The translations under genes and the position numbers were made by a program. From Cellulophaga sp. HaHa_2_95 (GTDB lineage Bacteria > Bacteroidota > Bacteroidia > Flavobacteriales > Flavobacteriaceae): a stretch of 64,000 nucleotides of DNA. How positions within the stretch are numbered: position 1 is the first letter of the stretch; every line of letters starts with the position of its first letter. This document shows positions 52,926 to 61,760 of this stretch, piece after piece. The stretch is from assembly GCF_019278565.1 (NCBI RefSeq), contig NZ_CP058988.1, forward strand, positions 992,001-1,056,000. Reading direction: 5' to 3'. Below the pieces are notes generated by a model. That model ran no database searches and was not told the origin of the DNA. It was given only the letters and a program-made list of their open reading frames with translations.

Positions 52926-54260
52926 TTACAATTTGTTACGTTGTTTACTTAATTCGTAAATCATGAAGGAGAATACGAGCAGATATTCAATAGTAAGAAT
53001 TCCTAAATGCTCCACATAATTAGGATCAGAATAGGCCCAATAACTAAGAATTACAGAGGCAGACCATACTAAGGCGTATCTATAATTAGTGAAACAAGTA
53101 AGTACGACTAAAAAAATAATATACCAAGGGTGTACTGTTGGTGATATGAAGTAGTATATCGTAAGTACCCAAAGCATGCTAGTTATTAAAGTATTCAGAG
53201 TGTCATTTTTTCTAATAAAGGTAAAGGCCAATACAGTCAAAATAGTGATAATAGGCGTTAGCTTACCGTAGGTCTTAATCAATTCCCAAGGTTTTGCATC
53301 AAAATAACTCACACCTATTGTTTTAACAACATTGTAAATACTGGAATTAAACTCAAAATTAGAAAACCATAAACCTACCGTTTTAGAATAATTAGCAATG
53401 AATTCTGAAGCGTAAAAGGGGAGGAGTAGGGCTAGAATACTTACCCCTACGATACCGTAAAAAGCAACACTTTTTTTAAACTTAAAATGAGTTAAAAAAA
53501 GAGGTAAAAATAAGAGCGGAACTAATTTTATACTTATAGAGCAAGCATACATCACAGCGGCAAGCTTCCAATTGTTCTGTGATAATAAGTAGAGAGACCA
53601 CACAAAGAAGAATAGCATGACCCCTTCAAAATGGAGATTTCCTGTAAGCTCCATAATTACCAGCGGATTTAAAAAGTACCAGAAGATTAAATGCGGTGAT
53701 TTGTTCAGCTTGCGTAATAGTTTTCTCCCGAAATAAACAATTCCGATATCTGCAAGGATTATGAATATACGCATAACAATTACAGCGCCTAAAATACTTT
53801 TTCCGCCAAGTAGTGCTGCAATTCCGAATAAGAGCTGATTTAGGGGCGGATAGTTACTGTGAAACTTAGGGCTTAATTCTCCCATCCCTGTAAAGAGCTT
53901 CTTGGCATTGTCTATTACTAGATTGGGATCTAGAATAAGATCATTAGGAATGTTTAAATAGGGGTTGATAAAGTTACTCACCAATTCACCATCCCATATA
54001 AACCGATAAAAGTCTTGTGATAAGTTGGGAATTGTTACTAAGAATATAATTCTAAAAATTATTCCTGTAGCAAGGATAAATTTTAGGTTTAGTTTTTCAA
54101 ACTGTACTATTTTAAAACACAAGACTAGTAGCCCTATAAAAAGGACGACTAGTTTTGTAAATTCTGTTCTTTCAAAATGAAATGCAAATATGTAATATAA
54201 GATGCAACTTAAAAGCATCATTACCATTGGAACTTTATGAAGCTTCCAATATGATTTCAT
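52926..54260 (-). CDS. GT-C-fold membrane glycosyltransferase (mannosyltransferase-like)
   Basis: A 444-residue multi-pass membrane protein with about eleven helices. The first external loop holds NLSQDFYRFIWDGEL; the acidic QD pair near residue 81 is the expected catalytic acid position of GT-C enzymes, which use polyprenyl-phosphate sugars. HPWYIIFLV near the C-terminus is also typical of GT87/MptB-like mannosyltransferases. The donor is probably the product of the Dpm-like gene three positions upstream in transcription. The acceptor is unknown. It starts 2 bp after the previous gene ends. Confidence 0.8.
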   Translation of the reverse strand: MKSYWKLHKVPMVMMLLSCILYYIFAFHFERTEFTKLVVLFIGLLVLCFKIVQFEKLNLKFILATGIIFRIIFLVTIPNLSQDFYRFIWDGELVSNFINPYLNIPNDLILDPNLVIDNAKKLFTGMGELSPKFHSNYPPLNQLLFGIAALLGGKSILGAVIVMRIFIILADIGIVYFGRKLLRKLNKSPHLIFWYFLNPLVIMELTGNLHFEGVMLFFFVWSLYLLSQNNWKLAAVMYACSISIKLVPLLFLPLFLTHFKFKKSVAFYGIVGVSILALLLPFYASEFIANYSKTVGLWFSNFEFNSSIYNVVKTIGVSYFDAKPWELIKTYGKLTPIITILTVLAFTFIRKNDTLNTLITSMLWVLTIYYFISPTVHPWYIIFLVVLTCFTNYRYALVWSASVILSYWAYSDPNYVEHLGILTIEYLLVFSFMIYELSKQRNKL

Positions 54261-54262
54261 TC

Positions 54263-55747
54263 TTATGCTCTTGCAGTAAGTGATTTAAAGAATACGAATC
54301 CGAATCCTAAAAATAACATAAAGTGAAAAGGGAACAATCCAAAATCATTCAATGGAATAGCACTGTACATCCCAAATAAGAAGTATACCATTAATGCTGC
54401 TTCTATAATCATGTTTGGAGATAGTTTCGTTGCTAAATACTTATTTCCTTTCCAACTGTTTTTAATGTTGTCTAAGTTAAACTTAGGTGTTCTAACAAAT
54501 TCACTTCTTTTACCCATATGGCCTTCTAATACAGCAATAGAATTGTGTAAAGAGAAACCTAATGCTATAGAGAAGAAGGTGAAGAATAGTTTTATGTAGT
54601 CAATGAAATTATCAAAACTACTGCCTTGAATACTTTTATAGGTAAACCAATAACAGACAAATAAAATAATAGTACTTACGATAAAGAAACTTGTTACTTC
54701 AAATATCCAACCTAGATGGCCATAGCTATTTTTGATGTAAAGCATTGGAATACTTAATAGTGCTACTATGAATACACATAGAAACATAGAGCTATTAAGT
54801 AAATGCATTACTCCATGAAATTTAGTCTTGAAAGGAATGTTTTTAGAAGAAACAACACTTGAAACAGTTTTTCTAAAGTTCTCTGCACCACCTTTATTCC
54901 ATCTAAATTGTTGCGAACGTGCAGCACTAATAACTACAGGTAATTCTGCTGGAGTTTCAACATCTTCAAGATATTTAAATTTCCAGTTCTTTAATTGTGC
55001 TCTGTAGCTTAAATCTAAATCTTCAGTTAAGGTATCACCTTCCCAGTTACCAGCATCCAGAATACATTCTTTACGCCATATACCAGCAGTACCATTAAAA
55101 TTGATAAAGTGTCCTTTTGCATTTCTACCTACTTGTTCTAATGTAAAGTGGGCATCTAATGCAAAGGCTTGTATTCTAGTTAAAGTTGAATAGTCTCTGT
55201 TAATATGTCCCCAACGGGTTTGAACTACTCCTATTTCTTGATCTTTAAAATAAATGATGGTCTTTTTTAACCAATCTGCTGATGGCAAGAAATCGGCATC
55301 GAAAATTGCAATAAATTCACCTTTCGCGATTGTTAATCCTTCTTTAAGTGCACCTGCTTTAAAACCACTTCTATTCTCACGTCTTATGTGTTGAATGTCT
55401 AAGCCAGTCTCTTGTAATTTTTTAATATGTTCAGCAGTCTTTTCTACAGACTCATCTGTAGAATCATCAAGAACTTGAATCTCTAATTTGCTTGATGGGT
55501 ACTCTAATTTTGCAATATTTTCTAACAAACGATCCATTACATACTCCTCGTTATAGACAGGAAGTTGAATGGTAACAAACGGAATTTCTTTGGGGTCTAA
55601 TAGGTTGTACTTAGGGGCTGTTTCATTTTTTTTCTTATAGCTTAAGTAGTTGAACAATAGGTTCAATTGCGCCAAACTATAAAAGAAAATTAAAACAAGA
55701 GCAATGCTGTAGATTGCGATGATAATGTAGGAAATTGTTAATGCCAT
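54263..55747 (-). CDS. Processive GT2 glycosyltransferase (cellulose synthase-like)
   Basis: A 494-residue membrane enzyme: one N-terminal helix, a cytoplasmic GT2 domain and about four C-terminal helices. Motifs are VTIQLPVYNEEYVMDRLL, VLDDSTDES (first Asp), FDADFLPS (DxD), TEDLDLSYR (TED catalytic base) and QQFRWNKG (QxxRW). The set is typical of family 2 enzymes making beta-linked polymers or glucosyl lipids. It lies 1 bp from the Dpm-like gene and 2 bp from the GT-C-like gene, suggesting one glycolipid or polysaccharide pathway. The sugar cannot be read from the sequence. Confidence 0.92.
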   Translation of the reverse strand: MALTISYIIIAIYSIALVLIFFYSLAQLNLLFNYLSYKKKNETAPKYNLLDPKEIPFVTIQLPVYNEEYVMDRLLENIAKLEYPSSKLEIQVLDDSTDESVEKTAEHIKKLQETGLDIQHIRRENRSGFKAGALKEGLTIAKGEFIAIFDADFLPSADWLKKTIIYFKDQEIGVVQTRWGHINRDYSTLTRIQAFALDAHFTLEQVGRNAKGHFINFNGTAGIWRKECILDAGNWEGDTLTEDLDLSYRAQLKNWKFKYLEDVETPAELPVVISAARSQQFRWNKGGAENFRKTVSSVVSSKNIPFKTKFHGVMHLLNSSMFLCVFIVALLSIPMLYIKNSYGHLGWIFEVTSFFIVSTIILFVCYWFTYKSIQGSSFDNFIDYIKLFFTFFSIALGFSLHNSIAVLEGHMGKRSEFVRTPKFNLDNIKNSWKGNKYLATKLSPNMIIEAALMVYFLFGMYSAIPLNDFGLFPFHFMLFLGFGFVFFKSLTARA

Positions 55748-55748
55748 C

Positions 55749-56438
55749 TTATTTTATACTGTATTTAAAAATCCAACTTAGGATTTTTATGCCTGCAAAT
55801 ATACTACCTTTTACGGTACCTGACACTTTTGATATGCCAATTCTTTTTTTATAACGTACTGGTACTTCGGTATATGTAAATTTCTTCTTTAAAACCTTCA
55901 ATTGCATCTCAACAGTCCAACCGTAGGTTTCATCTTCCATGTTCAAGGCCAATAACTTATCGTATTTAATAGCTCTAAAAGGCCCTAAATCTGTAAATTT
56001 TGCATTGAAAAATAGTTTCATTAGAAAGGTTGCTAACCAATTTCCAAATATTTGCTGGGGTGTCATAGAACCATCTTCTCGCAACGCCTCGTCCCTAGCT
56101 CCTATAACCATATCTATATCGTCATAGAGTATAGGGGCAACTATTTTAGTGAGTTCTTCAGGATAATCAGAATAATCACCATCAACAAATACGATGATAT
56201 AGGGGTTCTTAGATGTTTTGGCGATATAATCCAGTCCTGCTAGGCAAGCGTAACCATATCCTTTTTTGGTCTCCATGAGTACTGTAGCCCCTGCAGCTTC
56301 AGCATTTTCGGCAGTTTTATCTGTTGAATTATTATTGACAACAATGATTTCAGATACATTAGTTGGTATTTCTTTTATAACATGAGCAATAGAATCTGCT
56401 TCGTTATATGCGGGAATAATTACTATAATTTCTTTCAT
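55749..56438 (-). CDS. GT2 polyprenyl-phosphate glycosyltransferase (Dpm1-like)
   Basis: A 229-residue GT2 enzyme without membrane helices. IIVIIPAYNEADSIAHVI (nucleotide-sugar site), IIVVNNNSTDKTAENA, IIVFVDGDYSDYPEEL (DxD-like metal site) and YKKRIGISKVSGTVKG are typical of dolichyl/polyprenyl-phosphate sugar transferases. It loads a sugar (often mannose or glucose) onto a polyprenyl phosphate. That product could feed the GT-C-like enzyme in this run. Its start overlaps the stop of the YwqK-like gene by one base. Confidence 0.9.
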   Translation of the reverse strand: MKEIIVIIPAYNEADSIAHVIKEIPTNVSEIIVVNNNSTDKTAENAEAAGATVLMETKKGYGYACLAGLDYIAKTSKNPYIIVFVDGDYSDYPEELTKIVAPILYDDIDMVIGARDEALREDGSMTPQQIFGNWLATFLMKLFFNAKFTDLGPFRAIKYDKLLALNMEDETYGWTVEMQLKVLKKKFTYTEVPVRYKKRIGISKVSGTVKGSIFAGIKILSWIFKYSIK

Positions 56439-56920
56439 TATCTTAAGTCAGAAAGTTTATTCTCGCTTCTAAAACTAGAAAAGCTAAACCACTCTTTAAT
56501 TTTTTCTCCATTTTTATACTTTTCTGCCGAAGTTAATTTCTCATTGGTGTATTTTAAACAATACCCATCTTTGACTCCTTCACTAAGTTGGCATTTATGA
56601 TTAATATGCCCGTTGCTATCATAAAACAACCACCATTTATATTTTTGACCGTATCTGTAATTTCCTTCTTGCTTTAATTTTCCGTTTTTAGTGAAATAAA
56701 CCCAGTAATCTGTTTTGCTATTCTGATCGTAATGTCCTTGTTCAGAGAGAGTACCATTTTCGTAATAGAATTTCCAATAGCCACTTTTCTTCCCGTTTTC
56801 TACCCAGCCTTCGGATTTTAATATTCCAGTTTTGTAATAATTTTTGGAATACGTTTTCGCAAAAACACTGGTATTTATTAAAACGAAGGCGCAAACATAG
56901 AAAAAAGCTTTTAAATACAT
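56438..56920 (-). CDS. YwqK/MORN-like repeat protein, secreted
   Basis: A 160-residue protein with a signal peptide (LINTSVFAK). Four or five copies of a short aromatic repeat (GYWKFYYENGTLSEQGHY, DYWVYFTKNGKLKQEGNY, KWWLFYDSNGHINHK) place it in the MORN-like YwqK family, often labelled as toxin-antitoxin proteins. No toxin partner is next to it, so the antitoxin label is not supported here. It lies 6 bp after the polyferredoxin gene and overlaps the GT2 gene by one base. The function is unknown. Confidence 0.85.
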   Translation of the reverse strand: MYLKAFFYVCAFVLINTSVFAKTYSKNYYKTGILKSEGWVENGKKSGYWKFYYENGTLSEQGHYDQNSKTDYWVYFTKNGKLKQEGNYRYGQKYKWWLFYDSNGHINHKCQLSEGVKDGYCLKYTNEKLTSAEKYKNGEKIKEWFSFSSFRSENKLSDLR

Positions 56921-56926
56921 GGTTGA

Positions 56927-58507
56927 TTATTTTTTGTTCACTAGTTCCATTAAATCAACATCATTTCCTAAAAGTACTTCTGTAGAATTAATTCTTCCTT
57001 CTTCTGGTCCGTTTTCTAATTTTAGAACTCCTCTAGGGCAGACAGCAGAACATACGCCACAACCAACACAACTAGAACGTACAATGTTTTCTCCTTTTTG
57101 AGCATAAGCCCTAACATCAATACCTTGCTCGCAATACGTAGAACAGTTACCACAAGAAATACATTGTCCTCCGTTTGTAGTAATTCTAAAGCGTGATTTG
57201 AAACGCTGTACAAATCCGAGGTAAGCAGCTAACGGACAACCAAATCTACACCAAACTCTATTTCCAAAAATCGGATAAAACCCTGTTCCAATAACTCCAG
57301 CGAAAATAGAACCAATTAATAAGCTATATAAATTTTGAATACTAGAGGTTTTAATTCCTAATACGGTTCCTGTTTCTGCAAAAAAGCTATATAAGGTTAA
57401 GGCTGTCATGACTAATGCAAATAATAATACACCGTGAATTAACCAACGTTCTACTTTCCAAGAGAACAAAGATTTGCTAGAGTGTTGTCTGTAAGGGTCC
57501 CCTAAGGTCTCTGCAAGACCACCGCAGCCACATACCCAAGAGCAATACCATCTTTTACCAAAGAAATAAACCATGACAGGAACAAAAACCAAGGTTAATA
57601 CAATACCCCAAACTAAAATAAAAAGACCAATACCACCACTGTTTAACAGCGATTTCAAATTCCATTGAAAAAAGAAATCATAATCTAAAGGAAAAGCATT
57701 CTTGAAATCATAGTATGGCATTTGTAAACGCACCATTATTTCAGGGATAAGAAAAGCAAATACAATTTGAAAGAATAATACCGATGTTGTACGCACCATT
57801 TGATACACATTATGGCGGTATTTAATATACATTCTTGCAGCCATTACCGTCATTACAACACAATACATAAATCCGTATACGAACCAGTGTCCGGCAGGAT
57901 TACCGCTTAAGCTTTCACTGATAGGATCTACTATGAAGGTCCAGTTTACGGCGTATTCTGATGCAAAATAGAGTACAAGGTAAAAAGAAACTAAGAAAAT
58001 AAAGACCATCCATGCTATCCACCCTTTATTGGTGGCACTTTCATGGTAAACGCCATCATTTTTAATACCCTTTTTACCTAATAATATAGCATTAGGTAAA
58101 ATGTACATTAACGCTCCAATAATGGCTAAGCCAAAAGTTAAGAACCACATGATGCCTTTGTTATTAGCAATAAAACCTGTTCCTGATTTTTTACCAATAA
58201 GCGTAGCCATGTCACTAGAGCTGGTATATATTTTTTTGTCGTATTCTTTATTTTTTACGTGGGTTTCATTAGCGTTGTCTAAAGCATTTGCTACAAGAGG
58301 TGATAATCCTTGCATTCCAGAAAACTCTTTACCTACAACATTTTGATTTATATCCGCTATGAAAACTTCGCTTTTTATATTTTTTTCAGCAACAATGCTA
58401 TCAAATGAATTCTGATCTAATTTAAAGGTTCCTAATAATGGAACAGCGGTGAAGACAGCTAAGCCTATCAAAAAGATAATAAGGCCAATTTTTTGTATTA
58501 TTTTCAT
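56927..58507 (-). CDS. Membrane-bound 4Fe-4S polyferredoxin (NapH/NosR/CcoG-like)
   Basis: A 526-residue integral membrane protein. An N-terminal helix and periplasmic domain are followed by a four- to six-helix core. It has two CxxxC-P type motifs in the membrane part (WYCSWVCGCGG, WCRFGCPLAAYLG) and a C-terminal cytoplasmic pair of ferredoxin clusters: CISCGNCSTYCEQG and CVGCGVCSAVCPRG. It probably moves electrons across or along the membrane. It is 24 bp downstream of the FAD oxidoreductase gene, which could pass electrons to it. It lacks the FMN-binding domain of full NosR. Confidence 0.9.
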   Translation of the reverse strand: MKIIQKIGLIIFLIGLAVFTAVPLLGTFKLDQNSFDSIVAEKNIKSEVFIADINQNVVGKEFSGMQGLSPLVANALDNANETHVKNKEYDKKIYTSSSDMATLIGKKSGTGFIANNKGIMWFLTFGLAIIGALMYILPNAILLGKKGIKNDGVYHESATNKGWIAWMVFIFLVSFYLVLYFASEYAVNWTFIVDPISESLSGNPAGHWFVYGFMYCVVMTVMAARMYIKYRHNVYQMVRTTSVLFFQIVFAFLIPEIMVRLQMPYYDFKNAFPLDYDFFFQWNLKSLLNSGGIGLFILVWGIVLTLVFVPVMVYFFGKRWYCSWVCGCGGLAETLGDPYRQHSSKSLFSWKVERWLIHGVLLFALVMTALTLYSFFAETGTVLGIKTSSIQNLYSLLIGSIFAGVIGTGFYPIFGNRVWCRFGCPLAAYLGFVQRFKSRFRITTNGGQCISCGNCSTYCEQGIDVRAYAQKGENIVRSSCVGCGVCSAVCPRGVLKLENGPEEGRINSTEVLLGNDVDLMELVNKK

Positions 58508-58531
58508 GTTATATTTTTTACCTTATTAAGA

Positions 58532-59878
58532 TTAAGCTTTACTAAAAATTCTTTTCCAACTTTTTTTCTTGACACTGATGTTGGTGTTGTAGGTGCTATT
58601 AAATTTGCTTACAATTTCCTGCTCGTAAGCTTTGAAGAATTCGGGGTCAAAATTGGCATCTTTTAAATGCTCAATGACAAAATCTATATTTTTGTTTTCT
58701 GTGAGCCAGCGGTCAAAAATTTCGTGCCTCATTCTTATACCAAAGGTGTTTATTCCTAAGAATTGTCTAGTATCTTTATGTATGGCAATTGTTAGGCAGA
58801 TATTTTCTTTAGCATGGCGCCAATGAAAATGTTCTTCATGGTCTTGTTTGCTTCGTTCGCTAAATACCCAACCATATGTTTGGTATTCAATATCTAAAAA
58901 TTTGGCAGAATTAAACCAGTGTCCAGGTTTGTATTCTGTTGGGTTGCCACATAAAGTCTGTGCAAGGGTTTCTCCCATCATTCTTCCGGTATACCAAACA
59001 GCTTCAATAGGTCTTCTGTTGCCAATACCTTCATGCTGTTCCGCACAATCGCCAATAGCGTAGATGTCCTTGATATTAGTTTCTAAAAATCTATTTACTT
59101 TTACGCCTCTGCCCAGTTCAATACCAGAATCTTTAAGAAAATCAATATTTGGGGCAACTCCTGCTGTTAGTCCAACAACAGAGCATTCAATGGTATCTCC
59201 TTTGTCTGTTCTAATCGCTTTTGCATGACCGTTTTCATCAGAAATAATTTCTTCTAAATTAGTCTCTAAGCGTAAATCTATATGGTGATCTAAAATATGC
59301 TCATTAATTAGTTGTGATTCTCCTTTCGGTAAAACGCCATTCCAAAAACTATTTTCTCGCACTAAAAAAGTGACAGGAATTTTTCTGCTGCGAAGCATTT
59401 CCGCCATCTCTATACCTATAAGTCCGCCGCCAACAATTACAGCTCTATTACATACTTCTTTGTTTGGAGCATTTTTTTCAAGCTGTTCTAAATCTTGTTT
59501 AGAGTATAGCCCTTGGACGCCTTTTAGGTCTTGACCTGGCCAACCAAATTTATTAGGTTTAGATCCTGTAGCTATAATTAACTTATCATATGAAACAGAT
59601 GTTCCACCTTTTAGTTTCAGGCTTTTATTCTCGTGATCTACGCTTGCTACAAAAGCATTTAATAACTCAATTCTATTCTTCTTCCAAAACCAATTCTCAT
59701 ACGGTTGTGTATGTTCAAACTTCATATGCCCCATGTACACATACATTAAGGCGGTTCTAGAGAAGAAATATTCACTTTCTGCAGAGATGATTGTAATTTT
59801 TTTATCAGATAATTTTCGAATGTGTCTAGCGGCTGTAACACCTGCTATTCCATTTCCAATAATGACAATGTTTTCCAT
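58532..59878 (-). CDS. FAD/NAD(P)-dependent disulfide-type oxidoreductase
   Basis: A 448-residue flavoprotein. FAD-binding IVIIGNGIAGVTAARHIRKL (residues 5-24), NAD-binding AVIVGGGLIGIEMAEMLRSR and the second FAD motif KDIYAIGDCAEQHEG follow the order of NirB-N/rubredoxin-reductase-like enzymes. No redox-active CxxC is seen next to the FAD motif, so it is not a thioredoxin-type reductase. It is the first gene of the minus-strand run, divergent from the DUF547 gene, and probably supplies electrons to the adjacent 4Fe-4S membrane protein. Confidence 0.92.
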   Translation of the reverse strand: MENIVIIGNGIAGVTAARHIRKLSDKKITIISAESEYFFSRTALMYVYMGHMKFEHTQPYENWFWKKNRIELLNAFVASVDHENKSLKLKGGTSVSYDKLIIATGSKPNKFGWPGQDLKGVQGLYSKQDLEQLEKNAPNKEVCNRAVIVGGGLIGIEMAEMLRSRKIPVTFLVRENSFWNGVLPKGESQLINEHILDHHIDLRLETNLEEIISDENGHAKAIRTDKGDTIECSVVGLTAGVAPNIDFLKDSGIELGRGVKVNRFLETNIKDIYAIGDCAEQHEGIGNRRPIEAVWYTGRMMGETLAQTLCGNPTEYKPGHWFNSAKFLDIEYQTYGWVFSERSKQDHEEHFHWRHAKENICLTIAIHKDTRQFLGINTFGIRMRHEIFDRWLTENKNIDFVIEHLKDANFDPEFFKAYEQEIVSKFNSTYNTNISVKKKSWKRIFSKA

Positions 59879-59938
59879 ATGCTTTGATTGGTTGTTGGGT
59901 TTGAGTCGTAACTAGTTATGAGAACTTAACAAATTCTG

Positions 59939-59970
59939 AATATTTTATTTAGAAACTTAAATAAAATATT
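59939..59970. promoter_or_regulatory. Perfect AT-only 13-bp palindrome between divergent operons
   Basis: AATATTTTATTTA (59939-59951) and TAAATAAAATATT (59958-59970) are exact inverted copies around a 6-base spacer GAAACT. The element lies in the 215-bp gap between the FAD-oxidoreductase run (minus) and the DUF547 gene (plus), about 60 bp and 125 bp from their starts. There is no T tract, so an operator for both units is more likely than a terminator. Confidence 0.5.
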
Positions 59971-60093
59971 TCTGTTATAGAATTGTGATATTCTTTGATT
60001 CTCTTTGAACCATCGAAACCAAGAAGCATTGTTATTGTTAGCATTAGAAAAGCTTCTCGACTTAGATGTAGATACTAATAAAAAGTTTAAGAT

Positions 60094-60810
60094 ATGAAAA
60101 AGAGTGTAAGTATAGTATTTTTTTTAATAGGAATTAATTTTAGTTTCTCACAGTCAACTACAGATTTTATTTACAAAGCAGATGCTTTTTTTAAAATGTA
60201 TGTGACTGATGGTAGCGTTAATTATAAAGCAGTAAAGAAGAATAAAACCGATTTATTAGATTTAAAAACAATGCTGGCAACGCAAACTGTTGCTAAGGAA
60301 AACACGAAGGAGTATCAAGCTTTTTGGATCAATGCGTATAATATATCTGTAATTGACGGTGTAGTTGCTAATTACCCTATAAAATCTCCTTTAGATGTAG
60401 CAGGCTTTTTTGATAAAATCACCTATAAAATAGGAGGAACAAACATCACCCTTAATGATATAGAAAATAAGAAATTAAGAGCAGAGTTTCCTAAAGAAGC
60501 ACGCTTTCATTTTGTGTTAGTCTGTGCAGGTTTAGGTTGTCCTCCGATAATTAATACAGCTTATAAAGCAGCTACATTAGACCATCAACTTACGCAACAA
60601 ACAAAGAAAGCAATCAACAACCCAAGTTTTATTATGGTAGAAAAGAATAAAGTAAAAATCTCTCAATTATTTGAGTGGTATAAAAAAGATTTTTTACAAA
60701 AAGATGCATCTGTAACGGATTTCATCAATAGATATAAAGCCGAAAAACTTCCAGAAGGGGCAAAAGTGGGCTATTACAGCTATGATTGGCGCCTAAACGA
60801 AACTAAATAA
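60094..60810 (+). CDS. DUF547 domain secreted protein
   Basis: A 238-residue protein with a signal peptide (INFSFSQ). The DUF547 signatures are clear: QAFWINAYNISVIDGVVANYP, TLNDIENKKLR and ARFHFVLVCAGLGCPPI (the conserved Cys-Gly-x-x-Cys-like pair). DUF547 resembles papain/transglutaminase-like folds, but activity is unproven. It is predicted to be periplasmic. It starts 215 bp from the divergent FAD-oxidoreductase gene and is followed by a beta-barrel gene 35 bp later. Confidence 0.92.
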   Translation: MKKSVSIVFFLIGINFSFSQSTTDFIYKADAFFKMYVTDGSVNYKAVKKNKTDLLDLKTMLATQTVAKENTKEYQAFWINAYNISVIDGVVANYPIKSPLDVAGFFDKITYKIGGTNITLNDIENKKLRAEFPKEARFHFVLVCAGLGCPPIINTAYKAATLDHQLTQQTKKAINNPSFIMVEKNKVKISQLFEWYKKDFLQKDASVTDFINRYKAEKLPEGAKVGYYSYDWRLNETK

Positions 60811-60845
60811 CTAAAGGAAATTAAGATAATCAAAGAATAAAAATT

Positions 60846-61715
60846 ATGAAAAACAAAAATTACATAGCATTGGCAGTATTGGTCTTAGCAACCTCATTTG
60901 GGTTTGCACAAGATGAAGAGGAGAAAAGTAATATTCAACAATATACCCCTTCAAAATTAATAGGGAAAGGACAGTATGATGTAAAATGGTTTAATAACTT
61001 ATATACGCAAACAGAGAGTACTTTTTCTGATGGAAAAGAACCAAGACAAACATTTTTCACCTCTAGTTTAGAAGCGTATACAGGTGTTGGCGAAAATAAA
61101 AGATGGAATGTTGGTGCTATTCTAGAATTTAGATCAAACGTTATTAATGATAGAAGTGCTTTGGATGTTTTTAAATTTGATGGAGAAGATTCTTCTGCTC
61201 GTTCAGGACTTACCTCAATTGCGCCTTCTGTAAAATTTGTACCTTTTACAGCAGTGAGTAATTTCAGTATTCAGAGTTCATTTTTCATTCCTTTAGTAGA
61301 TAATGAAACGGAGAATGGCGTGTTCTTAGATCAAAAAGGGTATACGTGGCAAAATAGATTTTTCTATGATTATACCTTTCCGGGAGATAAATGGCAATTA
61401 TTCTCTGAGCTAAATTCAGAACTTCATTTTGGTGATAAAGAAGAAAGTTTTGCGAATAATAGCTTAAGCTTAACTCCTGGGTTATTTTTAAGTTACTTTC
61501 CAAGCAGCAAATTTACGGTGCTAGCACTAGCGCAACACTCTCAAAGATTGGATTTAGGGAATGATTTTTCTCAAGATTTCACAGCCGTAGGTGGAGGGGC
61601 AAAATATCAATTAACGAAAGCATTAAATTTAGAGCTTCTGTATACAAATTTTGTTAGAGGTTCTAATACTGGACTAGGAGAAACCTTTAACTTAGGATTA
61701 CGAGGTATTTTTTAA
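60846..61715 (+). CDS. Outer-membrane beta-barrel-like protein of unknown function
   Basis: A 289-residue protein with a signal peptide (TSFGFAQ). The mature part is made of alternating aromatic strands (QNRFFYDYTFPGDKWQLFSEL, KFTVLALAQHSQRL) and ends in ETFNLGLRGIF with a terminal Phe, as outer-membrane barrels do. A porin-like or receptor role is possible. I do not recognise the family. It is 35 bp after the DUF547 gene in the same direction. Confidence 0.8.
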   Translation: MKNKNYIALAVLVLATSFGFAQDEEEKSNIQQYTPSKLIGKGQYDVKWFNNLYTQTESTFSDGKEPRQTFFTSSLEAYTGVGENKRWNVGAILEFRSNVINDRSALDVFKFDGEDSSARSGLTSIAPSVKFVPFTAVSNFSIQSSFFIPLVDNETENGVFLDQKGYTWQNRFFYDYTFPGDKWQLFSELNSELHFGDKEESFANNSLSLTPGLFLSYFPSSKFTVLALAQHSQRLDLGNDFSQDFTAVGGGAKYQLTKALNLELLYTNFVRGSNTGLGETFNLGLRGIF

Positions 61716-61760
61716 AGCCTGTTTAATAAAAGCCTATTTTTGAATTATAAATTAATTATA

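Noticed and set aside
56438..56920. YwqK-like gene as half of a toxin-antitoxin system
   Set aside because: No toxin-like gene is adjacent; the neighbours are a glycosyltransferase and a polyferredoxin. The label comes from loose family naming.
61740..61760. TTG start for the GH113-like lipoprotein
   Set aside because: The ATG at 61761 gives a compact, standard lipoprotein signal.
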